Notes: generated from the letters alone by a model not told the origin. A DNA stretch of 64,000 nucleotides from Candidatus Enterococcus murrayae (GCF_017315985.1 NZ_JAFLVR010000002.1:1-64000); one strand, 5' to 3'; shown: positions 24,380 through 34,584, counted from the stretch's first letter. Numbers and translations: made by a program.

Positions 24380-26740
24380 ATGAATGAGCGCATTCTAAAA
24401 ACATTAGAGTTTGAACAAGTAAAAAAAATGATTCAACAATATTTAACAACTGAACAAGGGGAAGAAGAAATTCGTCAATTGGCTCCTTCTAGTGATGAAG
24501 AAACAGTTCAAGCCTGGCTAGATGAGACAGAAGATGGAATGAAGGTGCAGCGTTTACGCGGAGGACTGCCGATTCCTAAATTAAACAATATCAAACCACA
24601 CATGAAGCGAATTGAAATTGGTGCGAACCTTAACGGGTTAGAGTTGGCAGAGGTTTCTCGTGTGCTATCAACAACAAGTGAGCTAGTTCGATTTATTGAT
24701 GATTTAAAGGATAGCGAGTTAGAATTTCTACGCATATACTTTTGGGAAGATCAATTGACGACATTGCCAGAATTAAGCGGGAAGTTGAGACGTTCTGTAG
24801 AGGAAGATGGGCGCATACGGGATGAAGCATCACCAGAACTACGTACGATCCGCAGTCAAATTCGCCGCAGTGAACAAACGATTCGTGAGCAGTTAGACGG
24901 ATTGATTCGTGGAAAAAATGCAAAATATTTGAGTGATAGTTTGATTACTATGAGAAACGATCGTTACGTAATCCCTGTAAAACAGGAGTACCGTGGGATT
25001 TTTGGCGGAGTCGTACACGATCAGAGTGCTTCGGGTCAGACCTTGTTTATGGAGCCAAAGCAAATTGTGGAGTTAAATAATCGATTGCGGCAACAACAGA
25101 TTGCTGAAAGAACGGAAATCGAACGTATATTAGCTGAATTATCGGCTGAATTAGTTGCACCTAGAAAAGACATTTTACACAATGCGTATGTATTGGGACG
25201 TTTTGACTTGATGAACGCAAAGGCTCGCTTTGCCAAAGCGTTGAAAGCAGTTGTGCCAACGATCAATCAACAGAACCATGTGTTCTTTAAGCAAGCACGG
25301 CATCCACTGTTGGATCAAGAAAAGGCTGTTGCTAATGATATTATGATCGGCCAGGACTTTCAGGCTGTTGTGATTACCGGACCGAACACTGGGGGAAAAA
25401 CGATTTCCTTAAAAACGCTTGGTCTTTTACAATTGATGGGACAGTCGGGCTTACCATTACCTGTAAATGAAGATAGTGAGATGGGCATTTTTACAGAAGT
25501 ATTTGCTGATATTGGTGATGAGCAGTCCATCGAGCAAAGCTTATCGACATTTTCTTCTCACATGACCAATATTGTTTCAATATTAGATAAAATCGATGAA
25601 CATAGTCTAGTGTTGTTTGACGAATTAGGTGCAGGGACAGATCCGCAAGAAGGTGCTGCGTTAGCGATTGCGATCTTGGATGCAGTTGGTGCGAAATCTT
25701 CTTATGTGATGGCTACGACGCATTATCCTGAATTGAAGATTTATGGCTATAATCGTTCGAACACGATCAATGCAAGCATGGAGTTTGATGTCGATACATT
25801 AAGTCCGACTTATCGATTATTGATTGGGGTACCTGGGCGAAGCAATGCTTTTGAAATTTCTCGTCGACTTGGTCTAGATCCGATGGTGATTGAGAGTGCG
25901 AAGCTTATCATTGATGAAGAAAGTCAGGATTTGAATGAGATGATCTCTGATTTAGAAAATCAACGTAAAGCTACGGAGACTGAGTACCTTGAGATTCGCC
26001 ATTATGTGGATGAATCTGAAAAGCTCTATCGCGATTTAAAAAATGCATATTCCTATTTCTTTGATGAACGTGAGAAAGAAATGGATAAAGCCCGTAAAGA
26101 GGCCAATAGAATCGTCAGCGAAGCGGAAGAAAATGCTGAAAAAATTATTAAAGATATCCGCAAAATGCAATTAGAAGGTCAAGGAAGTATAAAGGAACAC
26201 CAATTGATTGGAGCAAAGACACAATTAGCGGATTTAAAACAAGATGAACATTTGAAAAAAAATAAGATTCTGCAAAAAGCTAAGGCAAAAAAACAGTTTA
26301 AGCCAAATGATGAGGTTATTGTAGAAACTTATGGACAAAGGGGCACTTTAATTCAAAAGACCGGTGAGAACGAGTGGCAGGTCCAATTGGGTATTTTAAA
26401 AATGGCCGTTTCTGAAGATGATATGGTATTGACTACGCCTGTTGAAGAACCGGAGCAACGCGTGATAACAGGAGTGCAACGAGGAGCTAGCACTCGTGTG
26501 AAACCAGAATTGGACTTGCGTGGGAAGCGTTATGAAGAAGCACTTGCTGAGGTGGATCAGTACATTGATGCAGCACTTTTAGCAAATTTTGCTCAGGTAA
26601 GAATCATCCATGGAAAAGGAACGGGTGCGTTACGTAAAGGAATTACTGACTATCTTAAAAATAATCGAAATGTTCAAAGCTTTGAGTTTGCTCCTGCAAA
26701 TCAAGGCGGTAGTGGGGCTACGGTGGTAACTTTTAAATAG
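24380..26740 (+). CDS. mutS2: MutS2 (ribosome rescue ATPase / recombination suppressor)
   Basis: The 786-residue protein has a MutS core without mismatch-recognition domains. Walker A GPNTGGKTISL lies near residue 334, Walker B and signature in LVLFDELGAGTDPQEGAA, and a switch in MATTHYPELK. A long coiled coil follows (about 515-620). The C-terminal Smr endonuclease-like domain has LDLRGKRYEEAL and IHGKGTGALRKGI. In Bacillus MutS2 splits collided ribosomes. An ATG start with AGAAGGTG upstream is used. A GC-rich imperfect hairpin (about 24322-24360) precedes the gene. Confidence 0.96.
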   Translation: MNERILKTLEFEQVKKMIQQYLTTEQGEEEIRQLAPSSDEETVQAWLDETEDGMKVQRLRGGLPIPKLNNIKPHMKRIEIGANLNGLELAEVSRVLSTTSELVRFIDDLKDSELEFLRIYFWEDQLTTLPELSGKLRRSVEEDGRIRDEASPELRTIRSQIRRSEQTIREQLDGLIRGKNAKYLSDSLITMRNDRYVIPVKQEYRGIFGGVVHDQSASGQTLFMEPKQIVELNNRLRQQQIAERTEIERILAELSAELVAPRKDILHNAYVLGRFDLMNAKARFAKALKAVVPTINQQNHVFFKQARHPLLDQEKAVANDIMIGQDFQAVVITGPNTGGKTISLKTLGLLQLMGQSGLPLPVNEDSEMGIFTEVFADIGDEQSIEQSLSTFSSHMTNIVSILDKIDEHSLVLFDELGAGTDPQEGAALAIAILDAVGAKSSYVMATTHYPELKIYGYNRSNTINASMEFDVDTLSPTYRLLIGVPGRSNAFEISRRLGLDPMVIESAKLIIDEESQDLNEMISDLENQRKATETEYLEIRHYVDESEKLYRDLKNAYSYFFDEREKEMDKARKEANRIVSEAEENAEKIIKDIRKMQLEGQGSIKEHQLIGAKTQLADLKQDEHLKKNKILQKAKAKKQFKPNDEVIVETYGQRGTLIQKTGENEWQVQLGILKMAVSEDDMVLTTPVEEPEQRVITGVQRGASTRVKPELDLRGKRYEEALAEVDQYIDAALLANFAQVRIIHGKGTGALRKGITDYLKNNRNVQSFEFAPANQGGSGATVVTFK

Positions 26741-26854
26741 TTTACAAGTGTAAGCAGAAAGCTAGCGCAGAAAATGTGACCGTGATATACTACTTTTAGT
26801 AAGAAAAAAGGATGCGGATTTTAAAGTATCCGGTTTATTATAGGAGGAATTCAA

Positions 26855-27169
26855 ATGGCACAAGTAGTCACTGATAAAACGTTTAACGAAGAAACAGATA
26901 ATGGACTTGTTTTGATCGATTTTTGGGCAACGTGGTGTGGTCCTTGTCGTATGCAGGCACCAATCTTAGAACAATTATCCGAAGAATATGATGAAGATGA
27001 ATTCAGAGTTGTAAAAATGGACGTTGATGAAAATCCAGAGACTCCAGCATCATTCGGTATTATGAGTATCCCAACACTTGTTTTGAAAAAAGATGGACAA
27101 GTTGTTGATAAAGTGATTGGTGTTCATACTAAGGATCAATTAAAGGAGCTTATCCAAGCTCACATGTAA
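26855..27169 (+). CDS. trxA: Thioredoxin
   Basis: The 104-residue cytosolic disulfide reductase has the active site FWATWCGPCRMQAP and the cis-Pro motif SIPTLVL. Length and fold pattern are standard. Preceded by AGGAGG 7 bases before the ATG, and placed between mutS2 and uvrC as in other Firmicutes. Confidence 0.98.
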   Translation: MAQVVTDKTFNEETDNGLVLIDFWATWCGPCRMQAPILEQLSEEYDEDEFRVVKMDVDENPETPASFGIMSIPTLVLKKDGQVVDKVIGVHTKDQLKELIQAHM

Positions 27170-27176
27170 GAAGATG

Positions 27177-27202
27177 AGCTGGACTTTATGTCCAGCTTTT
27201 TT
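27177..27202 (+). terminator. Terminator after trxA
   Basis: The perfect 8-base arms AGCTGGAC and GTCCAGCT enclose TTTAT, followed by a T run. Confidence 0.92.
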
Positions 27203-27335
27203 AAGTGTGACAATTTTACTAGGGTAAGCTGCTGAGTCCGAGACAAAAAAATTGCTCAGTATAAATAGCTTTTCAGTGGAATTGCAGATATAATAAACTA
27301 CTATATTAGGAGATAGCTGTGAAGGGAAGCCACTT

Positions 27336-29111
27336 ATGAACGAACGAATCAGAAACAAATTAGCGCTTTTACCAGATCAACCGGGCTGCTATCTGATGAA
27401 AGATAAAAATGGCACGATTATTTATGTGGGGAAGGCAAAAATATTAAAAAATCGAGTCCGCTCATATTTTACCGGCAGTCATAACACTAAGACTGAACGA
27501 TTAGTAAGTGAAATCGTGGATTTTGAGTATATCGTGACAGAATCTAACATTGAGGCGTTGCTGCTTGAGATTAATTTGATTAAAAAAAATGATCCAAAGT
27601 ATAACATCATGTTGAAGGATGATAAGACCTATCCATTTTTAAAAATTACGAATGAAAAATATCCTCGCCTGATGATTACGCGCAAAGTTTTAAAAGATAA
27701 AGCCCATTACTTTGGTCCGTATCCTGACGTGAATGCTGCTAATGAGACTAAAAAACTATTGGATCGGTTGTTTCCGTTGCGAAAATGTAAACCATCGCAA
27801 AAAACGCCTTGTCTTTATTATCATTTAGGACAGTGTTTGTGTCCCTATGCTTTTCATGTGGATCCACAGGTTTATAAGGATATGGTAGAAGAAATCAAGA
27901 GCTTCTTGAATGGTGGACATACTGAAATTCAAGATCAATTAAAGGAAAAAATGAATCAAGCGGCTGCGGATATGGAATTTGAAAAAGCAGCTGAATACCG
28001 AGATCAAATCAAAGCGATCGGAACAGTGATGACCAAACAAAAAATGACTAATACTGATTTAGTTGATCGTGATATTTTTGGGTATGCAACTGATAAAGGT
28101 TGGATGTGCGTCCAAGTCTTTTTTGTCCGCCAAGGAAAATTGATTGAGCGAGATGTCTCAATGTTTCCATTTTACAATGATGCTGAGGAAGATTTTCTTA
28201 CTTATATTGGTCAATTTTACCAAGAAAATGAACATTTCATTCCCAAGGAAGTATTGATTCCCGATAATATTGATAAGCCAAGTGTAGAAGCCATGTTAGC
28301 GACGAAGGTTTTACAACCACAACGCGGTGATAAGAAAAAACTTGTGAAATTAGCAGGGAAAAATGCACAAGTAGCATTGAATGAAAAATTTGATTTAATT
28401 GGTCGCAGTGAAGCTCGAACGATCGGGGCAGTAGAAAAATTAGGTGATGCGATGAATATTCCAGCGCCGATCCGAATTGAAGCATTTGATAACTCTAATA
28501 TTATGGGGACTGATCCGGTTTCTGCAATGGTAGTTTTCATTGATGGAAAGCCTGCTAAAAAAGAATACCGCAAGTATAAAATAAAGACAGTGAAAGGCCC
28601 AGATGACTATGCTTCGATGCGAGAAGTGATCTATCGTCGTTATTCTCGTGTGTTAAAAGAAGGATTACCATTCCCAGACTTAATTGTGATTGACGGGGGA
28701 AAAGGACAGGTCGATGTTGCCAAGGATGTATTAGCGAATCAGTTAGGGATCGACATTCCGATTGCTGGTCTGGCAAAAGACGACAAGCATAAAACCAGTG
28801 AGCTGCTTTTTGGACCAGAACTGACGGTTGTTCCTTTGGAGCGTAACTCTCAAGAATTTTTCTTACTTCAACGAATTCAAGATGAGGTCCATCGTTTTGC
28901 CATTACCTTCCATCGACAATTACGAAGTAAAAATAGTTTTGCTTCGAAATTGGATAATATTGATGGGTTAGGACCAAAACGGAAAAAAATGCTGTTAAAG
29001 GAGTTTAAATCCTTAAAGAATATTCAAGCAGCATCAATAGAGGAGTTACAAAAGGTCGGATTACCAAAAGTAGTCGCTGAGAATACGTATCATCAACTAC
29101 AAAAAAAATAA
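27336..29111 (+). CDS. uvrC: Excinuclease ABC subunit C
   Basis: The 591-residue nuclease makes both incisions in nucleotide excision repair. The N-terminal GIY-YIG domain has [20 protein letters not shown] cysteine cluster [21 protein letters not shown] follows. The UVR motif ([21 protein letters not shown]) lies near residues 203-223, then the RNase H-like domain with [10 protein letters not shown] and VIDGGKGQ, and C-terminal helix-hairpin-helix repeats. The ATG is preceded by GAAGGGAAG. Confidence 0.97.
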   Translation: MNERIRNKLALLPDQPGCYLMKDKNGTIIYVGKAKILKNRVRSYFTGSHNTKTERLVSEIVDFEYIVTESNIEALLLEINLIKKNDPKYNIMLKDDKTYPFLKITNEKYPRLMITRKVLKDKAHYFGPYPDVNAANETKKLLDRLFPLRKCKPSQKTPCLYYHLGQCLCPYAFHVDPQVYKDMVEEIKSFLNGGHTEIQDQLKEKMNQAAADMEFEKAAEYRDQIKAIGTVMTKQKMTNTDLVDRDIFGYATDKGWMCVQVFFVRQGKLIERDVSMFPFYNDAEEDFLTYIGQFYQENEHFIPKEVLIPDNIDKPSVEAMLATKVLQPQRGDKKKLVKLAGKNAQVALNEKFDLIGRSEARTIGAVEKLGDAMNIPAPIRIEAFDNSNIMGTDPVSAMVVFIDGKPAKKEYRKYKIKTVKGPDDYASMREVIYRRYSRVLKEGLPFPDLIVIDGGKGQVDVAKDVLANQLGIDIPIAGLAKDDKHKTSELLFGPELTVVPLERNSQEFFLLQRIQDEVHRFAITFHRQLRSKNSFASKLDNIDGLGPKRKKMLLKEFKSLKNIQAASIEELQKVGLPKVVAENTYHQLQKK

Positions 29112-29112
29112 T

Positions 29113-29181
29113 GTATAGCACCCTTTACATTTAATGTAAAGGGTGCTATACTTTTTTTGTAAGATGTAAAGGGAACTATAC
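29113..29181 (+). promoter_or_regulatory. Palindromic promoter-operator of XRE/ABC operon, also uvrC terminator
   Basis: Two 19-base perfect arms, 29113-29131 and 29133-29151, flank a single T and run into seven T residues, so the element can terminate uvrC transcription. Inside it TTTACA (29124-29129), 17 bases, TATACT (29147-29152) make a near-ideal promoter for the XRE gene. A third copy of the right arm, ATGTAAAGGGAACTATAC, recurs at 29164-29181, exactly 30 bases on. This looks like an autoregulatory operator. Confidence 0.75.
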
Positions 29182-29198
29182 ATTGAAGGAGTGATTGT

Positions 29199-29405
29199 TT
29201 GGAAAATCGAATTCAGATGCTCCGAAAAGAGCGGAAGCTGACCCAGAGTGATCTTGCATTAGAATTGGAGGTTACAAGACAAACAATTATTTCGCTAGAA
29301 AATGGACGGTACAATGCTTCCTTGATTCTGGCGCATAAAATTGCACGTTATTTTGATCGATCGATTGAGGATGTATTCATTTTTGATGAGGAGGATGGGG
29401 AATAA
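29199..29405 (+). CDS. XRE family transcriptional regulator (68 aa)
   Basis: The protein is little more than one helix-turn-helix: RIQMLRKERKLTQSDLALEL then VTRQTIISLENGRYNASL and ARYFDRSIEDVFIFDEE. This is the compact YozG/Cro-like form that usually precedes a membrane or exporter gene. The TTG start lies behind GAAGGAGTGA. Its stop overlaps the next gene (TAATG). Repeated elements just upstream are probably its binding sites. Confidence 0.93.
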   Translation: MENRIQMLRKERKLTQSDLALELEVTRQTIISLENGRYNASLILAHKIARYFDRSIEDVFIFDEEDGE

Positions 29406-29869
29406 TGAAAGAGTTATCGAAAGCTGATCGTGAATACCAAGAAAAACTGAAAAAAAAGAACAGATTTTATCTAATAGCAATTATTTTTATGTTGACCTGT
29501 TCAGGTATACTTCTCATTGGAGTAAATAACTATGATTTGAAAATCAATGCCCATGCTATCGGCTTCTTGATGGGGATGTTCATGACATCTTCTGTGATAC
29601 TTACTATTTATATTTTTAGGAACCGACGGATAATGGAGGATCTAGATAAATTAAAACGGTACCGAATTATTCACACAGACGAACGGAATATTGAGATCAT
29701 CTCAAGAGCGTTATATATAACTACCTACGTGATGCTGTTTGTATTTGTCCTTTTAGCCATGATTGGTAGCTTTGTATCACGACCACTAATGTATACAGCA
29801 AGTGGCTTGATTTATGTGTTTTTAATCAGTTATCTGATTTGTTACTTTTATTTTAGAAAGAAATTATAG
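29405..29869 (+). CDS. Membrane protein of XRE-linked family (DUF2178-like)
   Basis: The 154-residue protein has four membrane helices in two pairs (about 20-40, 48-70, 102-122, 128-150). A basic cytoplasmic loop with RIIHTDERNIEIISRALYITT sits between them, close to the DUF2178/DUF3796 pattern found next to small XRE regulators. The N-terminus is very basic. It is coupled to the regulator by one base and to the following ABC genes by close spacing, so it may modulate the regulator or the exporter. Family assignment is by pattern only. Confidence 0.7.
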   Translation: MKELSKADREYQEKLKKKNRFYLIAIIFMLTCSGILLIGVNNYDLKINAHAIGFLMGMFMTSSVILTIYIFRNRRIMEDLDKLKRYRIIHTDERNIEIISRALYITTYVMLFVFVLLAMIGSFVSRPLMYTASGLIYVFLISYLICYFYFRKKL

Positions 29870-29880
29870 GGAGTGAGAAA

Positions 29881-30780
29881 ATGTTACAGGTTAAAAATTT
29901 GAGTAAAAGTTTTGGATCGTATAAAGCATTGAATGAGATGAATTTTACGATTGAAGACGGAAAAATTTTAGGATTGATTGGTCAAAATGGTGCAGGAAAA
30001 ACGACGACTTTTCGTTTGATTTTAGATTTTTTATCAAAAGATTCTGGTACTGTTTCATGGAATGGTCACCCATTATCTGGAAAGGATTATAATACAATCG
30101 GTTATTTACCAGAGGAGCGCGGCTTGTATCCAAAGGTAACTATTGAAAATCAATTGTTGTTCTTTGCTTCATTAAGAGGGAAAAACAAGCAAGAAATTGC
30201 ACCAAAAATTGATGAATGGATGGAAAAGTTTCAAGTTAAAGGGAAAAAAACAGACAAAGTAAAATCCTTATCGAAGGGAAACCAACAGAAAGTCCAGTTG
30301 ATTTCCACTTTGATTCATGAGCCTAAATTAGTTATTTTAGACGAACCTTTCAGCGGCTTGGATCCGGTTAATGCTGAATTATTAAAAAACGGCATTATTG
30401 AATTGAAAGAAAAGGGGTCCTGTGTCATTTTCTCTAGCCATAATATGGATAATGTTGAAAAGATCTGTGATCACTTGATCATGTTGCGAAATGGTGAAAC
30501 CGTTCTAAATGGTAAGGTTCATGAAATTCGAGAATCGTTCGGTCGCAGTAAGTTGTATTTAGAATCGCACTTAACAAAAGAAGAAGTAGAAGCTTTTGCT
30601 GGTGTACATTCGGTGATTCAAAAAGAAGACGGAAGCTTTGACATCACGTTAGATAATCCAGATGCAGGACAAGCGATTTTTGCTCAAGCGACAAAAGATG
30701 GGTATATTCCGATGTTTAATCAACAACCTCCGACGCTAGAAGAAATCTTTAAATGGAAAGCAGGTGCTGCAAGTGAGTAA
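29881..30780 (+). CDS. ABC transporter ATP-binding protein (NatA-like)
   Basis: The 299-residue ATPase has Walker A GQNGAGKTT, the signature LSKGNQQKVQL (SKGNQ variant common in NatA/YhaQ), Walker B LVILDEPFSGLDP and switch HNMDNVE. The C-terminal 70-residue extension with DAGQAIFAQATKDGYIPMFN ending LEEIFKWKAG is typical of Na+ or drug exporters of the NatA class. The ATG is preceded by AGGGAGTGAG. It precedes its permease with an 8-base overlap. Confidence 0.92.
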   Translation: MLQVKNLSKSFGSYKALNEMNFTIEDGKILGLIGQNGAGKTTTFRLILDFLSKDSGTVSWNGHPLSGKDYNTIGYLPEERGLYPKVTIENQLLFFASLRGKNKQEIAPKIDEWMEKFQVKGKKTDKVKSLSKGNQQKVQLISTLIHEPKLVILDEPFSGLDPVNAELLKNGIIELKEKGSCVIFSSHNMDNVEKICDHLIMLRNGETVLNGKVHEIRESFGRSKLYLESHLTKEEVEAFAGVHSVIQKEDGSFDITLDNPDAGQAIFAQATKDGYIPMFNQQPPTLEEIFKWKAGAASE

Positions 30781-32032
30781 AATGGGAATTATTATCAAAG
30801 ACGTATATAAGAAAAATGTGAAGTCGACGGCATTTTTAATAATGATCCTGGCACCATTCTTGCTTATGGGAATTTTCTACTTATCACAACACTTCTTTGG
30901 TGATGCAAATGATATTAATAAAATTGGAATCGTCAGTGATCAACCGGCGGTAGCAGAACAGCTGGCTAAAACAAAGAATAAGGATTATAGCTTTAAAGTA
31001 GTTACGAGTAATAAAAAAGCTCAAAAGCAATTAGAGGACAAAAAGATCGATGCTTATCTTGATCTGAAGATGAGTAAGGATCAAGTATCGGGGAAATTAT
31101 ACAGCAAAGCTTCTTTAGGAACGTCAACCGAAACGCAATTGCAGCAAATCTTAAGTTCAATGCAAGCAAGTGCTAGAGCCAGTCAATTGAACTTAACTAC
31201 TGCTGAAGTTCAAAAGGTCATGGAGCCTGCAAAATTTGAATCAACAAAAGTAACTTTTGAGAATGGAAAGATGCAAAGTGATGGCGGTGATTCTGGCACT
31301 CAATTCGTCTTAAGCTTTTTGACAACGATTATTATGTTCGTGTTCATTATCAGCTACTCATCAATCATTGCCCAAGAGATCGCTTCAGAAAAAGGTACGC
31401 GAATTATGGAAGTACTGCTTTCCAGTATGAAAGCTAAGACCCACTATTATGGCAAGTTATTAGGGGTTTTGTTAGTTGCATTAACGCAATTATTGATTTA
31501 TGGTGTCGCTTTAGTTTTTGGTTATCGTCAATTTAAAGATATGGCTATGGTGAAGGATATTATCAATAATGTGTCTATCAAATCAATTTTAGGCACTGGG
31601 GCAATAACAATTGTTGCGTTTATGTTAGTTGGACTATTTTTATATGCAGTGCTTTCAGCATTATGTGGTTCTCTCGTAAGTAAACCAGAAGACACGGCAA
31701 AAGCGATTCAACCTGTGATGTATCTTTCGATGATCGGCTACATGTTAGGACTGATTTTAGGAACCTCTGATCCGACTAATGTCATCATCAAAGTGACTTC
31801 ATATATTCCATTCTTATCTTCCTATAGCATGCCATTGCGATTAGCATCGGGAACGGCAGCAATGTCCAGCGCCTTTGTGTCACTAGGGATATTGGTATTG
31901 TTCACAATTGTCTTAACACTTTTCTCGGCACAACTGTATAAATCCAACGTATTAGTATATAGCGAAGGCGGGACTCTGAGCGCCTTAAAACAATCGATCT
32001 CTATCATGAGAAATGATCGTAAAAGGAAATAG
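30773..32032 (+). CDS. ABC transporter permease (NatB/YhaP-like)
   Basis: The 419-residue protein has one N-terminal helix (about 20-40), then a roughly 130-residue extracytoplasmic domain. Five or six clustered helices follow, starting at about residue 180 with FVLSFLTTIIMFVFIISYSSIIAQEIASEKGTRIMEVLLSS, the ABC-2 membrane_3 hallmark. The GTG at 30773 gives MSKMGIIIKDVYKKN; a GTG at 30764 is an alternative. With the NatA-like ATPase it probably exports a cation or toxic compound, or takes part in envelope stress defence. Confidence 0.9.
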   Translation: MSKMGIIIKDVYKKNVKSTAFLIMILAPFLLMGIFYLSQHFFGDANDINKIGIVSDQPAVAEQLAKTKNKDYSFKVVTSNKKAQKQLEDKKIDAYLDLKMSKDQVSGKLYSKASLGTSTETQLQQILSSMQASARASQLNLTTAEVQKVMEPAKFESTKVTFENGKMQSDGGDSGTQFVLSFLTTIIMFVFIISYSSIIAQEIASEKGTRIMEVLLSSMKAKTHYYGKLLGVLLVALTQLLIYGVALVFGYRQFKDMAMVKDIINNVSIKSILGTGAITIVAFMLVGLFLYAVLSALCGSLVSKPEDTAKAIQPVMYLSMIGYMLGLILGTSDPTNVIIKVTSYIPFLSSYSMPLRLASGTAAMSSAFVSLGILVLFTIVLTLFSAQLYKSNVLVYSEGGTLSALKQSISIMRNDRKRK

Positions 32033-32104
32033 ACAAATCAGTTGACCGCAACATCAAAGTCTCTCACAATAGAGTTGTAACACAAACTATAAGGAGGAGA
32101 TTTG

Positions 32105-32920
32105 ATGGACAAAATGAAACAATTAGCAAATGGTATCGAAATGCCTCGGTTAGGTTTAGGTGTTTGGCGAGTGGAAGAAAATGATGCAACGGCTTCTGTT
32201 AAATGGGCGATCAAAGAAGGCTATCAGTTAATCGATACTGCAGCAATATACAAAAATGAAAAAGGTGTAGGCGAAGGAATTCGTCAATCTGGAGTTAAGC
32301 GCGAAGATTTATTTATTACCACTAAGCTTTGGAATGCAGATCAGGGATACGAGTCTGCTCATGAAGCATTCAATGATAGTTTAAACCGTTTAGGATTAGA
32401 TTATGTAGATCTATATTTGATTCACTGGCCAGTAGCAGGAAAGTTTAATGACTCTTGGCGGGCAATGGAAGAAATCTATGAAAGTGGTCGTGCGAAAGCG
32501 ATCGGTGTATCGAATTTCCATCAACATCACATCGAAGAACTGATGACGACAGCGAAAATCAAACCAATGCTTAATCAAATAGAATTACATCCTACTTTGA
32601 CACAGGTTGAGTTACGTGAATACTTGGCCAAAGAAAATATTGCTGTCGAAGCTTGGTCACCGTTAGGACAAGGAAAGATTTTACAACATCCTACACTTAT
32701 TGAGATTGGGAAAAAGCACAATAAATCAGCAGCACAGGTAATTATTCGTTGGCATTTGCAAAACGACATCATAGTGATTCCAAAATCTGTTCATGAGGAA
32801 CGGATCAAGGAAAATGTTGACGTATTTGATTTTGAATTGACTGATGAAGAGCTTAAGCAGATTGATGGATTGAATATCAATGAACGCTTGGGAGCAGATC
32901 CGGATCATTTCGATTTTTAA
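32105..32920 (+). CDS. Aldo/keto reductase (2,5-diketo-D-gluconate reductase type)
   Basis: The 271-residue NADPH-dependent reductase has the catalytic tetrad in family positions: Asp in LIDTAAIY, Tyr in AIYKNE, Lys in TTKLWNAD and His in YLIHWP. NADP-binding residues appear in the C-terminal IPKSVHEERIKEN segment. Substrates are likely methylglyoxal or other small carbonyls. ATG at 32105 with AAGGAGGAG upstream. It is probably a separate unit from the ABC operon. Confidence 0.93.
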   Translation: MDKMKQLANGIEMPRLGLGVWRVEENDATASVKWAIKEGYQLIDTAAIYKNEKGVGEGIRQSGVKREDLFITTKLWNADQGYESAHEAFNDSLNRLGLDYVDLYLIHWPVAGKFNDSWRAMEEIYESGRAKAIGVSNFHQHHIEELMTTAKIKPMLNQIELHPTLTQVELREYLAKENIAVEAWSPLGQGKILQHPTLIEIGKKHNKSAAQVIIRWHLQNDIIVIPKSVHEERIKENVDVFDFELTDEELKQIDGLNINERLGADPDHFDF

Positions 32921-32950
32921 TGAATGATCAATTATATGGTATAAATCATG

Positions 32951-32990
32951 AGCATGAAGTAGATACTTTTTCGTATCTGCTTCATGCTTC
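32951..32990 (+). terminator. Terminator after aldo/keto reductase
   Basis: The 16-base arms AGCATGAAGTAGATAC and GTATCTGCTTCATGCT have one wobble pair and enclose TTTTTC; TCTTTT follows. Confidence 0.88.
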
Positions 32991-33120
32991 TTTTATTAAT
33001 TTTGTAAGTTTGAAAAAGGAAAATTTTGTATTTGTCAAAAGTATAAAAAAATTTTTTTAAATGAAAAAGAGTTTGTGAATTAATTTTATGATAAAATGGC
33101 AAGAAAAAGGGAGGGATTTG

Positions 33121-34569
33121 ATGGGTGATATTTTATCAAAAATTAATTCTTTGATTTGGGGAGCCCCGATGATCTTATTGATTTTAGGAATTGGTATTAT
33201 TTTAACTGTTGGTTGTCGGATGATCCAAATTCGCCGTTTACCGTTAGCCCTGAAGTATATGGTGAAAAACGAAGAGGGTGGTCAAGGAGATGTCACAAGT
33301 TTCCAAGCGCTATGTACAGCTTTATCAGCTACGATTGGTACAGGTAATATTGTTGGCGTTGCCACGGCCATTGTTGCAGGTGGACCAGGAGCATTATTTT
33401 GGTTAGAGCTCGCTGGGCTGTTAGGAATGGCAACGAAGTATGCGGAAGGGTTATTAGCTGTAAAATATCGAACGTTTGATGATCATGGCAAAGCTTTGGG
33501 AGGGCCCTTTTATTACATTGAAAATGGGCTCGGAAAAAAATGGAAATGGTTAGCGAAAATGTTTGCCTTCTTTGGTGCAATTGCTGGTGTAATCGGAATT
33601 GGTACAATCGCACAGATCAACGGGATTACTTCTGCGGCAGAAACTTTTTTTGATCCTAAAAAAGTCAACACGATTTCCCTCTTTGGAAATGAGTATTCGT
33701 GGGCAGTGATTATTTCCGGAATTGTTGTTACGGTTCTTGTTGCTATTGTGCTAATTGGTGGTGTTCAACGAATAGCAAGAGTATCGGAAATTATTGTTCC
33801 GTTGATGATTGTGATTTATGTTGGATTATGTCTATTCATGATTGTAGTGAACATTGCTAAATTGCCAGGGGTCATCGTAGAAATTGTTCAGAGTGCATTT
33901 GGTTTACGTGCGGTTTCTGGCGGTGCGATAGGCGCTATGATGATAGCTATGCAAAAAGGAATTGCACGGGGCATTTTTTCTAATGAATCAGGATTAGGAA
34001 GTGCACCGATTGCAGCCGCAGCCGCACAATCAAAAGAACCTGTACGACAGGGACTTGTTTCTATGACGGGTACGTTTATCGATACTTTAGTTGTCTGTAA
34101 TATGACCGGAATGGCAATCATTTTGACTGGGGCATGGGATACTGGGCTGGAAGGATCTGCTGTAACTATCTTTGCTTTTAGTGAAGCATTACCTATCTCT
34201 CAAACGCTTGCTTCACTTCTATTGATGATATGTTTGGCATTCTTTGCATTTACAACTATTTTGGGCTGGAATTATTATTCTGAGCGCTGTTTGAGTTATT
34301 TAACGGGCGGAAATACTAAGTTCTCCTCAGTTTTTCGCTGGGTGTATATCTTTGCTGTATTTATTGGCCCATATTTGACAGTGTCAGCAGTATGGACAAT
34401 TGCTGATATTTTCAATGGGTTAATGGCATTTCCAAATATTATTGCTCTGATTCTATTAAGTCCAGTTGTGTTTAAAGAAACAAAATCTTACTTTGCTCGT
34501 TTATCTGCAGGTGAGATAGAAGAGTTTTCATCTGTGCCTTTGGCGGATGCCTCTTTTGATGATGACTAG
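33121..34569 (+). CDS. Alanine/glycine:cation symporter (AGCS family)
   Basis: The 482-residue protein has about ten membrane helices. The AGCS hallmark FQALCTALSATIGTGNIVGVA lies near residue 60 and GGPGALFWLELAGLLGMATKY follows. The late IARGIFSNESGLGSAPIAAAAA segment holds family-conserved Asn and Ser residues. These carriers move alanine or glycine with Na+ or H+. The ATG at 33121 is 5 bases behind GGGAGGGA, so the upstream frame from 33088 is rejected. Na+ coupling would link it to the Na+ gradient made by the V-ATPase 4 kb downstream. Confidence 0.94.
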   Translation: MGDILSKINSLIWGAPMILLILGIGIILTVGCRMIQIRRLPLALKYMVKNEEGGQGDVTSFQALCTALSATIGTGNIVGVATAIVAGGPGALFWLELAGLLGMATKYAEGLLAVKYRTFDDHGKALGGPFYYIENGLGKKWKWLAKMFAFFGAIAGVIGIGTIAQINGITSAAETFFDPKKVNTISLFGNEYSWAVIISGIVVTVLVAIVLIGGVQRIARVSEIIVPLMIVIYVGLCLFMIVVNIAKLPGVIVEIVQSAFGLRAVSGGAIGAMMIAMQKGIARGIFSNESGLGSAPIAAAAAQSKEPVRQGLVSMTGTFIDTLVVCNMTGMAIILTGAWDTGLEGSAVTIFAFSEALPISQTLASLLLMICLAFFAFTTILGWNYYSERCLSYLTGGNTKFSSVFRWVYIFAVFIGPYLTVSAVWTIADIFNGLMAFPNIIALILLSPVVFKETKSYFARLSAGEIEEFSSVPLADASFDDD

Positions 34570-34584
34570 GTTATAAGAATTAAC

